A DNA stretch of 64,000 bases from Lutjanus erythropterus (lineage: Eukaryota > Chordata > Actinopteri > Lutjaniformes > Lutjanidae), in the NCBI GenBank assembly GCA_020091685.1, contig CM034608.1, positions 6,855,751 through 6,919,750 on the forward strand, read 5' to 3'. Below the pieces are notes generated by a model. It made no database searches and was not told where the DNA came from. It was given only the letters and a program-made list of their open reading frames with translations. Position 1 is the first letter of the stretch. Each line of letters begins with the position of its first letter. The position numbers and the translations under genes were made by a program. This document shows positions 22,751 through 33,339 of this stretch, in pieces.

Positions 22751-25700
22751 ATTGTTGTTTGTGCAGCTTGAAATGCTGAACTAAGTGGGAAGTTGTTGCA
22801 TCTCTGCCAATTATTTTTGTCCTGACCACTTTTTGTATGTGAACAAAATTATCTTTGGTATCATTTTTTCCAGCTGAAGCTCAGAAACTTAACATAACAT
22901 TAGCTTTTTATAGTTTCCCCCTGCAACTTGATTGGATACTGTTGGATTGGTTCAACAATAATTGATCTGGGTAATTGAGTGTCAACTCTTTGGGAATGAA
23001 TAATGTTAACATAAGTTGATTCAGGAAATGATGGGAAATTAATTGATTTGTGGATAAAGACCAACTCAAATTCTAAGTCTTTTTTGATTTGGTAAGACAT
23101 AACAGAAACTAATACACAAGTATCAGCTTGTATTTCCTTCTGTTGGTTGAGAAGGAGGCCCCTGAACCCTGGAGGACAAACAGTGAAATCATAAACCCAG
23201 TTCACAGTAATGGCAACATTTTTCTATAGCCATTATTATACCACACTTTATTACAGAGCGATATAGCAGGAATGCTCTTGAGGGGCTGTGTTTTATTTGT
23301 CTTTCAGTGATTAAAATCATGTATTTTGGCAACAGTGAATTATTTTCCCCCACCTTGGGAAAGTATTAGAGATTCATCAGACTGATAAAATTCATGGTGA
23401 GTTAAATCAAAAATCACATATAACCAACAACTGATTAAGAAAGCTTGCATAGTCTCTTGTTTAACAGTTTCCAGATGTTGCTCCCCACAGTTATCGGTAA
23501 AACAAAACACCTTCCCATAAAACGTTTATCTGAATTGTGTACAATTATGAGGTAAGTAAATGCCAAAAAGCTTTCCTTGTAATTTGTCATCATTTTAAAG
23601 GGCAAGGCTTTTGTATTTAAAGCCAAGAACTTGAAGCATTATGGCAAAGTGTTTGTAGAGCATGAATGTCAAACAGGGAAATACACACTGCGGTAGGTAT
23701 TTGGAAATAGTTTATGTAGCATAATTACGTTTACGCTACATTAGTAAATCTTCCCGACATTATGACTCATCTTTTACCTTTTAAGATTCATCAGTGTTAG
23801 TAAAGCCCACATGATAAAACCATTTCTCCGCAATAAAACACGTCTACAAACATGCTCGAGGCTTCTGTGTGGTCGGTCACCATGTTGCACCACCATGTTT
23901 CCACAGTAGCCCAGGGCAGAAGAACCAAACATTTTAGATACAGCCTTTCATGTATTTCACATGTTTCCCAGCCACCATAGTTTCTTCCACAGACTTTGAA
24001 GGGGAAGTGAGACAAGGGGCTAGTTTGACAAAGATAGACTTGGACTAGGGCTTAGGTATAACAGATAGAGGTCTAAATTCAACCATTGCACAAAGAAGTT
24101 TAATGTTTGAATATCTTAAGTAGAACAATAGCACACAGGCTGGGTAAGTTATGACCTTTTTCAAAATTAAAGAAATGGCCGACCAAGTGATCACATCCAA
24201 CCGCTCAGCTCTGTTTACTGAAGCAGAAAATGTGTCTTTTGGCGGAATTCAACAGTTGCAAGGACGTTTTACTTGGAAAGTTTAACGAAGAGTGTGACAA
24301 TACAAAAAAATGTCAGTGACAGTAAACAGTGTTAATCCCACCACTGAGAGGAACATCGAAAAAGTTTGGGGCACTGATTGTTACCATGGATCTTAAGCCT
24401 GAGTCAGCCTGGGGTTTAGATGTCTGACTTACAGTTAGTCAGTCTTTATTCTTGCAATAAACTCATTTATGTGCAAAATTTATTTATTTATTTATTTTGA
24501 CTCATTTTTTATTTATTCAGACACAAAACACAGAGAGCATACAACCTGGAGATGCAAATACAAGTACACTTGTTCAAAGTTCACATTCTTTTCATGTCCG
24601 TTCTGAGTATTGTTATGCAGTTTTTACTCTGCACCAGATGTAATAATTTTTCAGGAACCTAAGCCTGTAGCACCCTTGAGCTAGCAATACAATAATTACA
24701 GTATTCACTAAACATCTTTAAAAGAATCTAATAAAAATAAGAACAATGGAAAAGAAATACATATAGGAGAGGTGACTAGAGAGCTGGCATTAGCTGTATT
24801 AAAGGTGACCACCTTTCAACTAGTCTGTTTTCAATTGCAATGTCACTGTGATTTTCTCCATGATGAAGACCTTTTTTACCCTGTCTCTCCATTGCAATAT
24901 GTTGAGGGGCTGCAGTTTCAACCAGTAAACCGCTATCATTTACTTTGCTATTAAGAGCAGAGTTCTCAATAAAGAAATCAAGTCCCGATCATGTCATCTT
25001 ATCTGGGAGTGTCCCCAGTATATAAAAAGTAGGATCTAGAGCAAAGTTAATACCACAAATCTGTTCAATCTCTCTCTTTGAACACTTTTCCAAAAAAAAA
25101 AGGACAGGAGCTTTGAGCAGTCCCAGAATCTTCTATGAGCAAAATTAAGACTACTCTAGCACTACAGACTAGTCTAAAATGTCTTTGTGAAACCAGCCCA
25201 AGGTCTTTGCAATCTGTAAACTCACCTCTAGATGATACCAAATCATACAAACTAGTCCTTCAAGGTTGAATATCAAAATGCATTACTACTAAATGGTGAC
25301 GTGAAACTACTGCAGACCACTGATTGGGAAACTTCTCTAAGAGAGTCAAGCTACACTGTGGCCAATTCACAAAAAGCAGACATATCACTGTCCCTTTGAA
25401 AGCCTCTGTTATAAAACTAGCATTACTCATTTAAGGAATAGGGCGTGCATAGGATGTTTGCCGAGTGAGTGTGTGGTTGAGTGATTGAGAAAGGTGGCAG
25501 AGAGTGATGGTGAATGCAGCGGAGCAGAGGAAAGGCCAACTAGGGAAGCTGTCAACCTGGCAGTAACTGTACAGTGTAGGTTTGAGTCTGTCAGTGAATA
25601 TTGTGAATGTCAGTACTGCAGCTTCTCAAGAGTAAAGTTCCTGTGTGTGTCTTGTTTCCCAGCTGCTGGAAGTGAAAACGGTTATCGTGTTAAAGATGAT

Positions 25701-26649
25701 GTCAGGCAGTTGTCAGGCTGCCAAATTGAAATTTTGACTTGCTGGTGTAACAGAGTTAGTAATAGCTACTATTATGAATCTCTACAAAATTATTTATATT
25801 TCTGTTTAATTATTATATAAGACAATTCCCTTACATTTCCCTCCCTATGTACTCCTTATGTGTGCCTCAGCAAAGAAAAATACTTTACTACTCTTTTACA
25901 ATTCATCTTCTAAGGACAATGAATGACTGTGCAAAATTTCATGACAATACATGCAATAACTGTTGAGACATTTTACTTCAAACCACAAATGTCAACTTGA
26001 TCGAATATCTGTGGAGATACTTCCTGCACAAAAGTGGTGACTGACAGACCAACCAGAATCATCTGAGATGAATAAAAAATGTGTTCTTCTCTGTTAGGGA
26101 AACCCATTATGAAAACTGGTCATTTAATATCCATCAGAATTAAAGGATTTACTTTGCAAAAACTGTTCTCATGTTGACCAACTGGGCATCAAATAGGCAA
26201 TTATAGTTTACAAAGTACCGCAGTTTTCCAAACTGTGGCCCATGAATCTTTTTGGCAGAGTAGGCATTACATTTTTCACATGCTGGATAACTGCCCATGT
26301 CTTCAGCCTGATTGTTTTTCCAACCAGAAGCTTGTTCCCAAATACCAAAAAGGTGCAGACATTCCCAGAAACACATCCTCCATTCTGCTGACTCATTGCT
26401 CTCACTCTGTATTTTGTGAGGAATGTTCTGCTGAACCACTTTGACAGACCCACAACAATCACGCACCAGTAACGTTTTTTTTTTTATTGCTTTTAAACGG
26501 TAATTCCTGGCAGAGAAGGTGCTGCAAAATCCACAAATCACAGCTGGACCACACAAACATGCATGACCACTGAATTACTTTACAGTGTGAATACACAAAC
26601 AGATCATCATTCTGCACCAAGAGCGCCTTACTGCACCTTAAGGGTTAAA
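22751..26649. other. Gene-free stretch with scattered short repeats
   Basis: I see no gene. The 135-codon minus-strand frame at 26,149-26,556, its overlapping 84-codon neighbour and the 111-codon plus frame at 25,485-25,820 have no domain, no codon pattern and no splice context. A TTTA run lies at about 24,480-24,500, and 25,215-25,265 weakly matches the right end of the TTAA MITE (AAACTAGTCCTTCAA). Confidence 0.4.
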
Positions 26650-27365
26650 TAAAGGTTGACTTTGGCATTTTTGAGCCTGGACCCTATTTTCCCATGTGTT
26701 TGTGTTTAAATAACTAATGGGAACAACAATTTTTGAAACTGATACAGTATTGAGTGAGACTGATGGAGCTTGCAGCCCCAAAATGGGCTGCAATGTAATC
26801 TTTTGGGGCAAATGCACACTGTCAAAGTAAGTCCACTAACTAAGTCACTGACAGGTTCAGATTGTTATCCCAGGTTTCTGACATTATCAGAGGATCACTA
26901 TAGACATAGACTTTTTTGTTAAGCAGTAAGATCCTTTTCCTTTAACTAGAAACAACTGTCTAATCACTCATGTCAATATAAAGGCACCAGACTCCATTCA
27001 AAGTAACAGTTATTTTAGCATTGTAAAACACACTTCATTCAAATAGACAGAAACAAATTCACAACCATTTTGATTTATCTTTACACTGTTCCAGCAATCA
27101 CCAACTCTGGTTTGGTTATACATTTTTATATATTTTATATATTTTTGTCAGACATTCATTATAAAAGTCATGCGCTTTTAATGAACATACTTTGACGGTG
27201 CACAGTTGCCTGGAAGGATTAGGTGGCAGCTTAGTTTTGCTTCTGCAGTGCTCTCCTTCAGTTGCAGCTAATTTCACAAATTGTTGTACCTATTAGTCAC
27301 TTTGACCTATTTAAAAGTGTGAAAATAAGGTCCAGATTGAAAATTCAGAAGTCACCCTTTAAGTG
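26650..27365. mobile_element. Fold-back element, copy A
   Basis: The outer ends are inverted: GAGCCTGGACCCTATTTTCC at about 26,673 and GAAAATAAGGTCCAGATTG at about 27,321. The interior arm (about 26,906-27,115) reads GTAAGATCCTTTTCC, then ACAACTG, then CAGCAATCACCAACTCTGG. The same arm occurs in copies B and C, where it is also present inverted. In A the inverted arm has been lost or replaced. No coding capacity. Confidence 0.65.
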
Positions 27366-27368
27366 TTA

Positions 27369-27411
27369 AAGTTACCCTTTAAGTTACCCCATAAAGGGTA
27401 AAAGGGTAACA
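27369..27411. repeat. Short perfect-stem hairpin
   Basis: AGTTACCCTTT and AAAGGGTAAC form inverted arms separated by a nested TTACCCC/AAGGGTA pair. It sits between fold-back copies A and B and is probably a leftover of their ends. Confidence 0.6.
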
Positions 27412-27439
27412 GCTTGCAATGCAACCCTTTCAGGGCATT

Positions 27440-28250
27440 TCCACACCATCAATGTACATCCATGGCTACACAAACCTTTTTGTTAAATAGTAAGATCCTT
27501 TTTGTTTAACCATAAACAGCTGTTTTATGGCTCTCATCAAAGCCCTCAGACTCCACTTACAGAAACAATGATTTTGTCATCACAAACCACACTTTATTAA
27601 CATTTCACAGAAACAAAATAAAACTCACCAAAGCTGTCTTGGTTCATCTTTCAAGTGTTCCAACAGTCACCAACTCTGGCTGGGTTGGAATGAAACTCAA
27701 TGAGTCAGATGTGAAAATATTCTGACATGAATGCTATTTCCCCCCCCTGGTGCATGACTGACCAACTTCCTATTGCTCTTGTTCCAGTATTTTCACACCT
27801 AACTTTATTTCAACCAAATCAGAGTTTGTGTTTGTGAGTCTAGTAGTCTAGTCTCAATTTTGCTTCTGTCGAGTGACAAAGTCTGTTTTACGATCTTAAA
27901 ATTATTAGTTTGTGTAAATGGAGTCTGGTGGCTTTGACAAAAGCAGTAAATCTTTTGTTTCTGGCGAAACAAAATGTATCTTACTCCTAAATAAAAAAGG
28001 TCTTCTCTCTGTAGCAGTCCTTTCCATCATGTTGACAGACACCTAGAATAATGATCAGAGCCTGTCAATGGCAAAACAACCACTGGACCTACTGTGAAAG
28101 GTACAATTGTGGCTGACAGCTGCAGCAGTCTTGCTCAATACTGGACCAGTTTCAACAATTGATGTCCCCATTAGTCATTTAGACACACAAACATGTGAAG
28201 AGGGTCCAGGTTGAAAAATAACCCTCTTCAATCTACCCTCCCTGGTTACA
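27440..28250. mobile_element. Fold-back element, copy B
   Basis: Left arm about 27,475-27,690 (AATAGTAAGATCC, AACAGCTG, CAACAGTCACCAACTCTGG). Inverted right arm about 27,810-28,010 (AACCAAATCAGAG, AATGGAGTCTGGTGGC, ATGTATCTTACTCC). The outer right end GAAGAGGGTCCAGGTTG at about 28,197 matches copy A. The arms are about 200 bp and imperfect. Confidence 0.7.
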
Positions 28251-28389
28251 CAAAGACCTCATAAAGACATTATTAATTCTGAATATTAATGATCAACACC
28301 ACAACTGGACCTCATGTCACAACAGGACAAAAAATATATATAATTTTTCACTAAATTCCATTGAAATCAGATGTTACTTCCTTGGTAAA

Positions 28390-28760
28390 GATCAAAATAC
28401 AACATGAGCAAACACTAATTGCTAATAAGAATTGCACACAGAGATCTGTGTTCGAATCTGTGGATCTTCTTCATTAGCAGCACTTGGCAAGACAGGAGGC
28501 AGAGAAGCTATAATGAGCCAAATTATCTGTAATCGATGTTTATTGAACATCAGGAAGCTTGATTCTTATCCTGATTGATTGAAAGGCCATTTCCTATTAA
28601 TTCCCGCCTCTGCTAGTTGGAGGCAGATGTGCAGGACACATCTGCAAAGCTTAGGAAATCACTTAGCCTAATGCTCTGGCATTATTACAATGCACCCCTC
28701 CGTTCTCTTGGAGGATGAGCTGTGCGATTGGAAATACTCTCCCAAGAGCCTTTGTTCTGC
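28390..28760. other. Candidate conserved non-coding block
   Basis: The sequence is repeat-free, mixed in composition and carries CATTAGCAGC, ATAATGAGCC, TCCTATTAATTCC and TTATTACAATG words. A 20-nt segment at about 28,763-28,782 lies between a strong acceptor (TTTGTTCTGCAG) and donor (CAC/GTAAGA) and could be a micro-exon of the gene at 28,860-30,304. This is speculative. Confidence 0.25.
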
Positions 28761-28859
28761 AGGCAAGAGGCCACCAGCACACGTAAGACAGTAGTCATTT
28801 ACCAGTATGCAGGATCTGATGTAAGAAACTCTTATGTGGAAATCTGTCTGTGATTTTAG

Positions 28860-28905
28860 AAGAAATTGGCGGCTGCTGGAAGAAGACAATCATAGGGTTA
28901 TCAAG
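28860..28905 (+). CDS. Putative penultimate exon of unidentified gene
   Basis: A 46-nt segment sits between TGATTTTAG and GTGACT. Read in phase it gives RNWRLLEEDNHRVIK and ends in phase 0, which fits the phase-0 start of the open exon at 30,017. The intron would be 1,111 bp and contains only repeats. The peptide has a coiled-coil-like charge pattern. I do not recognise the protein, and an exon this short can arise by chance. Confidence 0.3.
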
Positions 28906-30016
28906 GTGACTCCTCCCATCACAGATGTTTTTGTTAAACCAGAGGTACAATAATTCCAATGAATGAACCCTGCTTTTGTGGATTTTGAAATGTCCACACT
29001 AGTTTCAATATTTTACGAGATGTTTTTGCAATGTTTCGCATCCGCTCTTCCTCTTAAAATGAATCTTAAAATGGGCCCTGGTGCGTTTGCCAGGTTAGTG
29101 CGGTTTGTTCTGGCTCGACTGAAAGCTGTCAATGGAACTCTAGTGTGGACCAAACAACCGGGTGAAGATAGTTTTAAAAGATCTTGATTGGCTACCATGC
29201 AAACTCTGGTGTGGTTCATTTGAGGTATGAAAGCAAATGAACCAACCACAGGATTTCATGATAACAGGTATGTGATTTAAGCATTTGATGATCCTGAAAT
29301 CTGTTCAGGAAGCGATGGTAATACTGACTTATATGAGCTGGACCAGAACTAAAATGCAACCATGTATAACTTTTTCCCTAGGTCTGGATGAAATGAACCA
29401 AACTACAGGTGTGAATACACCCTTAAAGAAGTAGTTCAACATTTTGGGAAATACTCCTTTCTTGTTGAGAGTTAGATTAGAGGATGAATAACACTTTCAT
29501 GTCTGTGCTTTAAGCACAGAGCTGAAATCTGGAGGTGATTAGCCTAGCTTAGCATACACACTGGAGCCATAGGGAAACAGTTAGCTTAGCTCGGTCCAGA
29601 ATTAAACAATAAACTTAACCGCACCTCCAGAGCTCACAAATGAATGTTTTTTCTTCTTTATCGAAACCATACATCAAAAAGTAACAAAGACAATTTGTGC
29701 TGCTATATGCTGCAACTGTTTCTTGATGAACACTAGGTTTTCCATCCTCGGTTGGAAACACATCCTCCACATGACTTCATGCCACATCAAGAGCATTTCA
29801 GAAGCGAACAGTGAACCTGATTTTTGTGCTTCTCCCATGGGTAACTAGGCTACATGGTTAAAGGGCAGGTCCATTATGTATTTATATACTACTTATGAAT
29901 TTGAATCGGAACATTAAAATTTTGGTGGCAGTACATACATTTTAGCATCAAAAAGCTATTTTCCTAATGACTTGATGTAAGTTTCGCCTTGATGTTGCTT
30001 CATATAAACCACCTAG
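28906..30016. repeat. Repeat-filled interval (putative intron)
   Basis: About 29,030-29,420 is a dispersed fish repeat with inverted words (TGGACCAAAC, GGTTAGTGCGGTTTG; ATGAAATGAACCAAACTACAGG). About 29,425-29,680 is a second common fish repeat starting AGTAGTTCAACATTTTGGG, with TTAGCCTAGCTTAGCATA and CAGTTAGCTTAGCTCGGTCC. Confidence 0.6.
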
Positions 30017-30304
30017 GTTGTGAAAGGGGAGAGGAAGGCATCAGCCCTTGAACTTACTCACTGCATTTTGCTCACGGCTGAGTGGAAATTTCTTTTTGAA
30101 AAACTCAAAAAAGAACACAGATGGAGTCAACCTTTAAATGATAATGAGCTTAGATGTCTGGTGGAATCAGCCAGTATCCCTCAACATCTCAGTATTAGTA
30201 GTAACAGCTTAGAAAGACAGAGATACCAAACACTCACAAGACATAAGGCAGAATTCGATGAATTTATTTCTCAGATCTGCAATAATTTAAATATAGATAC
30301 ATAG
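30017..30304 (+). CDS. Putative last exon of unidentified gene, convergent with pmch
   Basis: A 95-codon open frame starts right after CACCTAG and ends at TAG (30,302-30,304). It has no methionine at its beginning (it opens GTT GTG), so it would be a terminal exon rather than a whole gene. It reads VVKGERKASALELTHCILL, then WKFLFEKLKKEHRWSQPL, then RHKAEFDEFISQICNNLNID. The composition is mixed, charged and partly helical, unlike the translated repeats around it. I do not recognise the family. The acceptor's pyrimidine tract is weak. The stop lies inside the likely 3' untranslated region of pmch on the other strand. The first plus-strand AATAAA after it is at 31,098-31,103, beyond the pmch promoter. 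Confidence 0.4.
   Translation, partial: VVKGERKASALELTHCILLTAEWKFLFEKLKKEHRWSQPLNDNELRCLVESASIPQHLSISSNSLERQRYQTLTRHKAEFDEFISQICNNLNIDT
30263..30268 (-). terminator. pmch: Poly(A) signal of pmch
   Basis: AATAAA on the minus strand, 145 bp past the pmch stop codon. It implies a 3' untranslated region of roughly 150-170 nt that overlaps the end of the opposing open exon. Confidence 0.6.
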
Positions 30305-30412
30305 ATTTTTGGATTATGTTACAACTCAGTGTGAGGCAGGAAAGGATGTGACGGTGGTCTGCTGTTTGGTTGTTCCGCTGTTTCAGAGCCTTGACAAGCA
30401 GAGCAAACTGTC

Positions 30413-30826
30413 CTAGACTTCCCAGCATGGTCGGTACACCCGTCCCACCATGCACCTCATCGTGTCCCTCCTCAGGATAGGGATGCTCAGGTCCTGGCCG
30501 GCGTCTCTGTGCTCGACGACCTGGCTGATGTCATCAGCTCTTCGTTTGTAGAGGGACAGTCCACTGTGCAGCGCCCGCAGGTCCCTCCACAGGCTCGGAT
30601 CAGCAACGACGATCACCCTCTGCCCCCTGGTTTTGCCCACAGTGGCCAGATCTGCATCGGCAAGACTGTTTTCCGTCATTTCATCGTTCAGCAGCGAATT
30701 CAAAGTATCTTGCTCCAAGGAGTCTTCGGCCTTGCCCATCGGTAACGCCACTGAAAGCGTGTAGCACTCAAACAAGAGCGCTGCGGCGAAGATGACGGGC
30801 ATGAACGACTGTCTCATGGTGAACAT
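30413..30826 (-). CDS. pmch: Pro-melanin-concentrating hormone (MCH1 type)
   Basis: This encodes the precursor of MCH, the peptide that aggregates pigment in fish melanophores and acts in feeding and stress circuits through G-protein-coupled MCH receptors. The 137-residue frame ends in [17 protein letters not shown] (121-137), the teleost MCH sequence, with Cys125 and Cys134 for the ring disulphide and Arg119-Arg120 as the release site. A signal peptide is clear (hydrophobic 8-19, likely cleavage near Ala27). [11 protein letters not shown] (108-118) matches the MCH-gene-related peptide (NEI counterpart) and is preceded by His-Arg where salmon, as I recall, has Arg-Arg. Met4 (ACCATGA context) aligns with the usual salmonid start and would give 134 residues; the upstream in-frame Met1 also has a purine at -3. 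The gene has no intron, as known for teleost MCH1. No breaks are seen. Confidence 0.96.
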   Translation of the reverse strand: MFTMRQSFMPVIFAAALLFECYTLSVALPMGKAEDSLEQDTLNSLLNDEMTENSLADADLATVGKTRGQRVIVVADPSLWRDLRALHSGLSLYKRRADDISQVVEHRDAGQDLSIPILRRDTMRCMVGRVYRPCWEV

Positions 30827-30914
30827 CTTCCAGGAGGTGCAAAGCGTTGGTTTTGTGGATAAGTTTCTTTCCAGAGCTTGCCTCGTTGTTCTGACTCCGA
30901 GATCGTATCATCTG

Positions 30915-30923
30915 CTTTTATAT
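30915..30923 (-). promoter_or_regulatory. pmch: TATA box of pmch
   Basis: ATATAAAAG on the minus strand, about 90 bp upstream of the first ATG. It places the start site near 30,885-30,895 and the 5' leader at about 60-70 nt. Confidence 0.6.
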
Positions 30924-30999
30924 CATTTCGCGCTAGACTGGCCACGTTGGATCATTGTTCATCATCACATCTCCTGTTGTGTCCAGGAAATTAGCTAAA

Positions 31000-33335
31000 A
31001 GCATTAACGGGCAGTTGGGTAGAACTCTTGCAGTGTTCAAGAGTGTTGTTTGGCCAGTAAGTTAATTAAAATCTTCCAAAATGTGGTGGCTCTTGACAAT
31101 AAAACAGTGGGAAATCTTTGAACAGGTGACACCAAGACAAGCATTAATCCAAAATTACTGCCCTTTAAAACAACAAGGGTGGATTACCCACCCCTGAAGC
31201 TCTTTGTGCTCTCAGATAGTCTGTGATAAGAGCTGTCCTCTCATGGCATTGTTGTAAAGATGTCCAATAAGGGATTGAACCTTGGATTAGTGCACAGAAA
31301 AGCAAACAAGTGATTCCTGAAGTGTTTGTGTTTGTGGCAGCAGCTTCTCGCTGACGTGTCAAAGATAAAGTGAAGTTAGGAAATGTTCCTTTGAGGAGAA
31401 TATACAGTAGATCTGCTCCCAAAATGAGCGTGATAGACTTCAGCTTGCTTTGCAAAAAGTGTATTGCACTGTTATGGAAAAATATTGACAGACCAAGCGC
31501 TACTCAGTGGATAAGACAGATGTTATCAAGCCTTCTGTTAGAAAGGATAACTTACACATTAAAGGTGAAACTCTGGACAATGCAGTTTCTGACCTCCAGG
31601 TTTTTATTTTTTAGCTGCAACTTTATAGGCTACAAATTTCCTCATTCTCTGGCCGGCCAAAGTTTTTGCCCTAGGAGGTTGAAATTTAACCTAACACGGT
31701 GACACTGAGGTCGTCCTAAGAAACTGTTTGGAAAAGGGCAGGCACTTTCAGAAAACACTTGGCAGGTGATTGTCTTTTCCAGGTGGCCAAAAGGGATCTT
31801 GGCAATGGGAGTGGCCTAGTTCAAAAAGGCGAACAACTTCTAAAAGGATTCACAGACTTGCACAGGATTTTGTACAAAGGTTAGTCATGAGCCAAAAGAC
31901 AACTGATTAAATGTTCATGACAATTTAAAAGGGGGCGTGGCAGTGGGAGTGGCCTATAACAAAAAGGGACGTAATTTTTGGATGGATTCATGTATCATGG
32001 CTCAACTAACAAGTTGTAGATTTTTGTTGGTGGCATCATTGTCCTATGTTTCAATGGTACCAGATAGTCCCTCCCCTATGCATTAGCCATGTCATGTCAT
32101 AATTAATTCCCTCTTTTTTTGAGGCTCTTGCAGATGAGATCATTGGAAGTTCAACCATTTGACATTTATGGGAGGCATCACTGGATTAAGCAGACTTATT
32201 TTTAATTGATGATAGTTAGCCTATACTTTAGACATGCCCTCTTTCATAGCTCAAAAAAAAAAGAATAAAATTGCTCCTGTGTGAGTCCCTGAGTTGGAAG
32301 CTGATGTGATCTCTTGTCGGACTGCAGTATAATTACAATCCTACCTAATTAGTGTTGCCAGATGGGTGCTGCAGGAGCTTGGCACACCTGTGCTTGCATA
32401 AGATCCATATGAAATTAGTTACGTAATTCATGCAGGCAACATTTGAGTCAGATCAAAAGAGTTGACAAATTAACTTAAATAAAAAGTTTTTATTTGTGAT
32501 TCAGATAATTTCATGTCATCAGCTGTTCCAGAAAAGTTTGAAAAAAGCTGTTGCATCTTTCCAAGAAAGATCTTTGGAGCAGAATAACAAGCTCCTGAGC
32601 ACTAAAAACACTTAACACTATTGAACACGGTACTTTAACAGAGAATGGATTTAAGATTTTAGAGACATGATTTGCAGCACACTATAAAATTTTGATGGCT
32701 AGACGTATAATTTGATGTCATTAAATTGTTAAGGTTATTTTGAGTCTTGGAAATGTGCAGCTGGGCAGTTCAGATGGGAAGTGCTGTGGACCATTCCTTA
32801 TTGAAAACCATGTCTGTGGTTTCTAAAAAGTCTGGTATTCGAGAATCATCTACACCCTGTTTTTATTGCCGTCTGAAAGGCCTTGTGTGGTTTTCTGGAG
32901 ACAGACGGTTTTGTTTAAATCTTATCTTTCATTCCTAGATGTCAGGTACTGTATGTATCGTCGATGGGACGGGTGGAGCTCCTCTTATACAGGAGGTGTT
33001 AATAGCTGTCTTTGGATGAAAACCATATGGATCTGTAAAACAGAAGTGTTTTAGGAATGGAGAAAATAATATTTGTTTTAATCCTTAAAGATAATACATT
33101 TTTGTATGGCAAGTCCGTATGGTAAGTCTGCCAGTAAGAGGACTGATGAAAAAGATCAAATAATCTCTCAGCTAAAACATGCTCATAATAGTTTCTCATT
33201 TACTCGCTGTCTTATAAACTACATACAGTTTTTTTCTATTTACAGTGTGAAGGAACAGTAATTATTTTAAGTTTAGGAAAGGGAACGATCATGGATTAGG
33301 GTTAATGAAGGCAATTATGATTCAGGAGTTACTTC
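31000..33335. other. Intergenic, no gene seen
   Basis: There are no recognisable frames. The 110-codon plus frame at 31,370-31,702 has no domain. At about 31,700-32,000 two similar stretches (AGTGGCCTAGTTCAAAAAGG and AGTGGCCTATAACAAAAAGG) form a rough direct repeat about 130 bp apart. Confidence 0.4.
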
Positions 33336-33339
33336 TATA

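Noticed and set aside
26149-26556. 135-codon minus-strand frame
   Set aside because: No domain, no promoter or splice context, and an overlapping 84-codon frame on the same strand. It is probably chance or an old repeat.
30509-30745. 78-codon plus-strand frame opposite pmch
   Set aside because: It is the antisense shadow of the pmch coding sequence.
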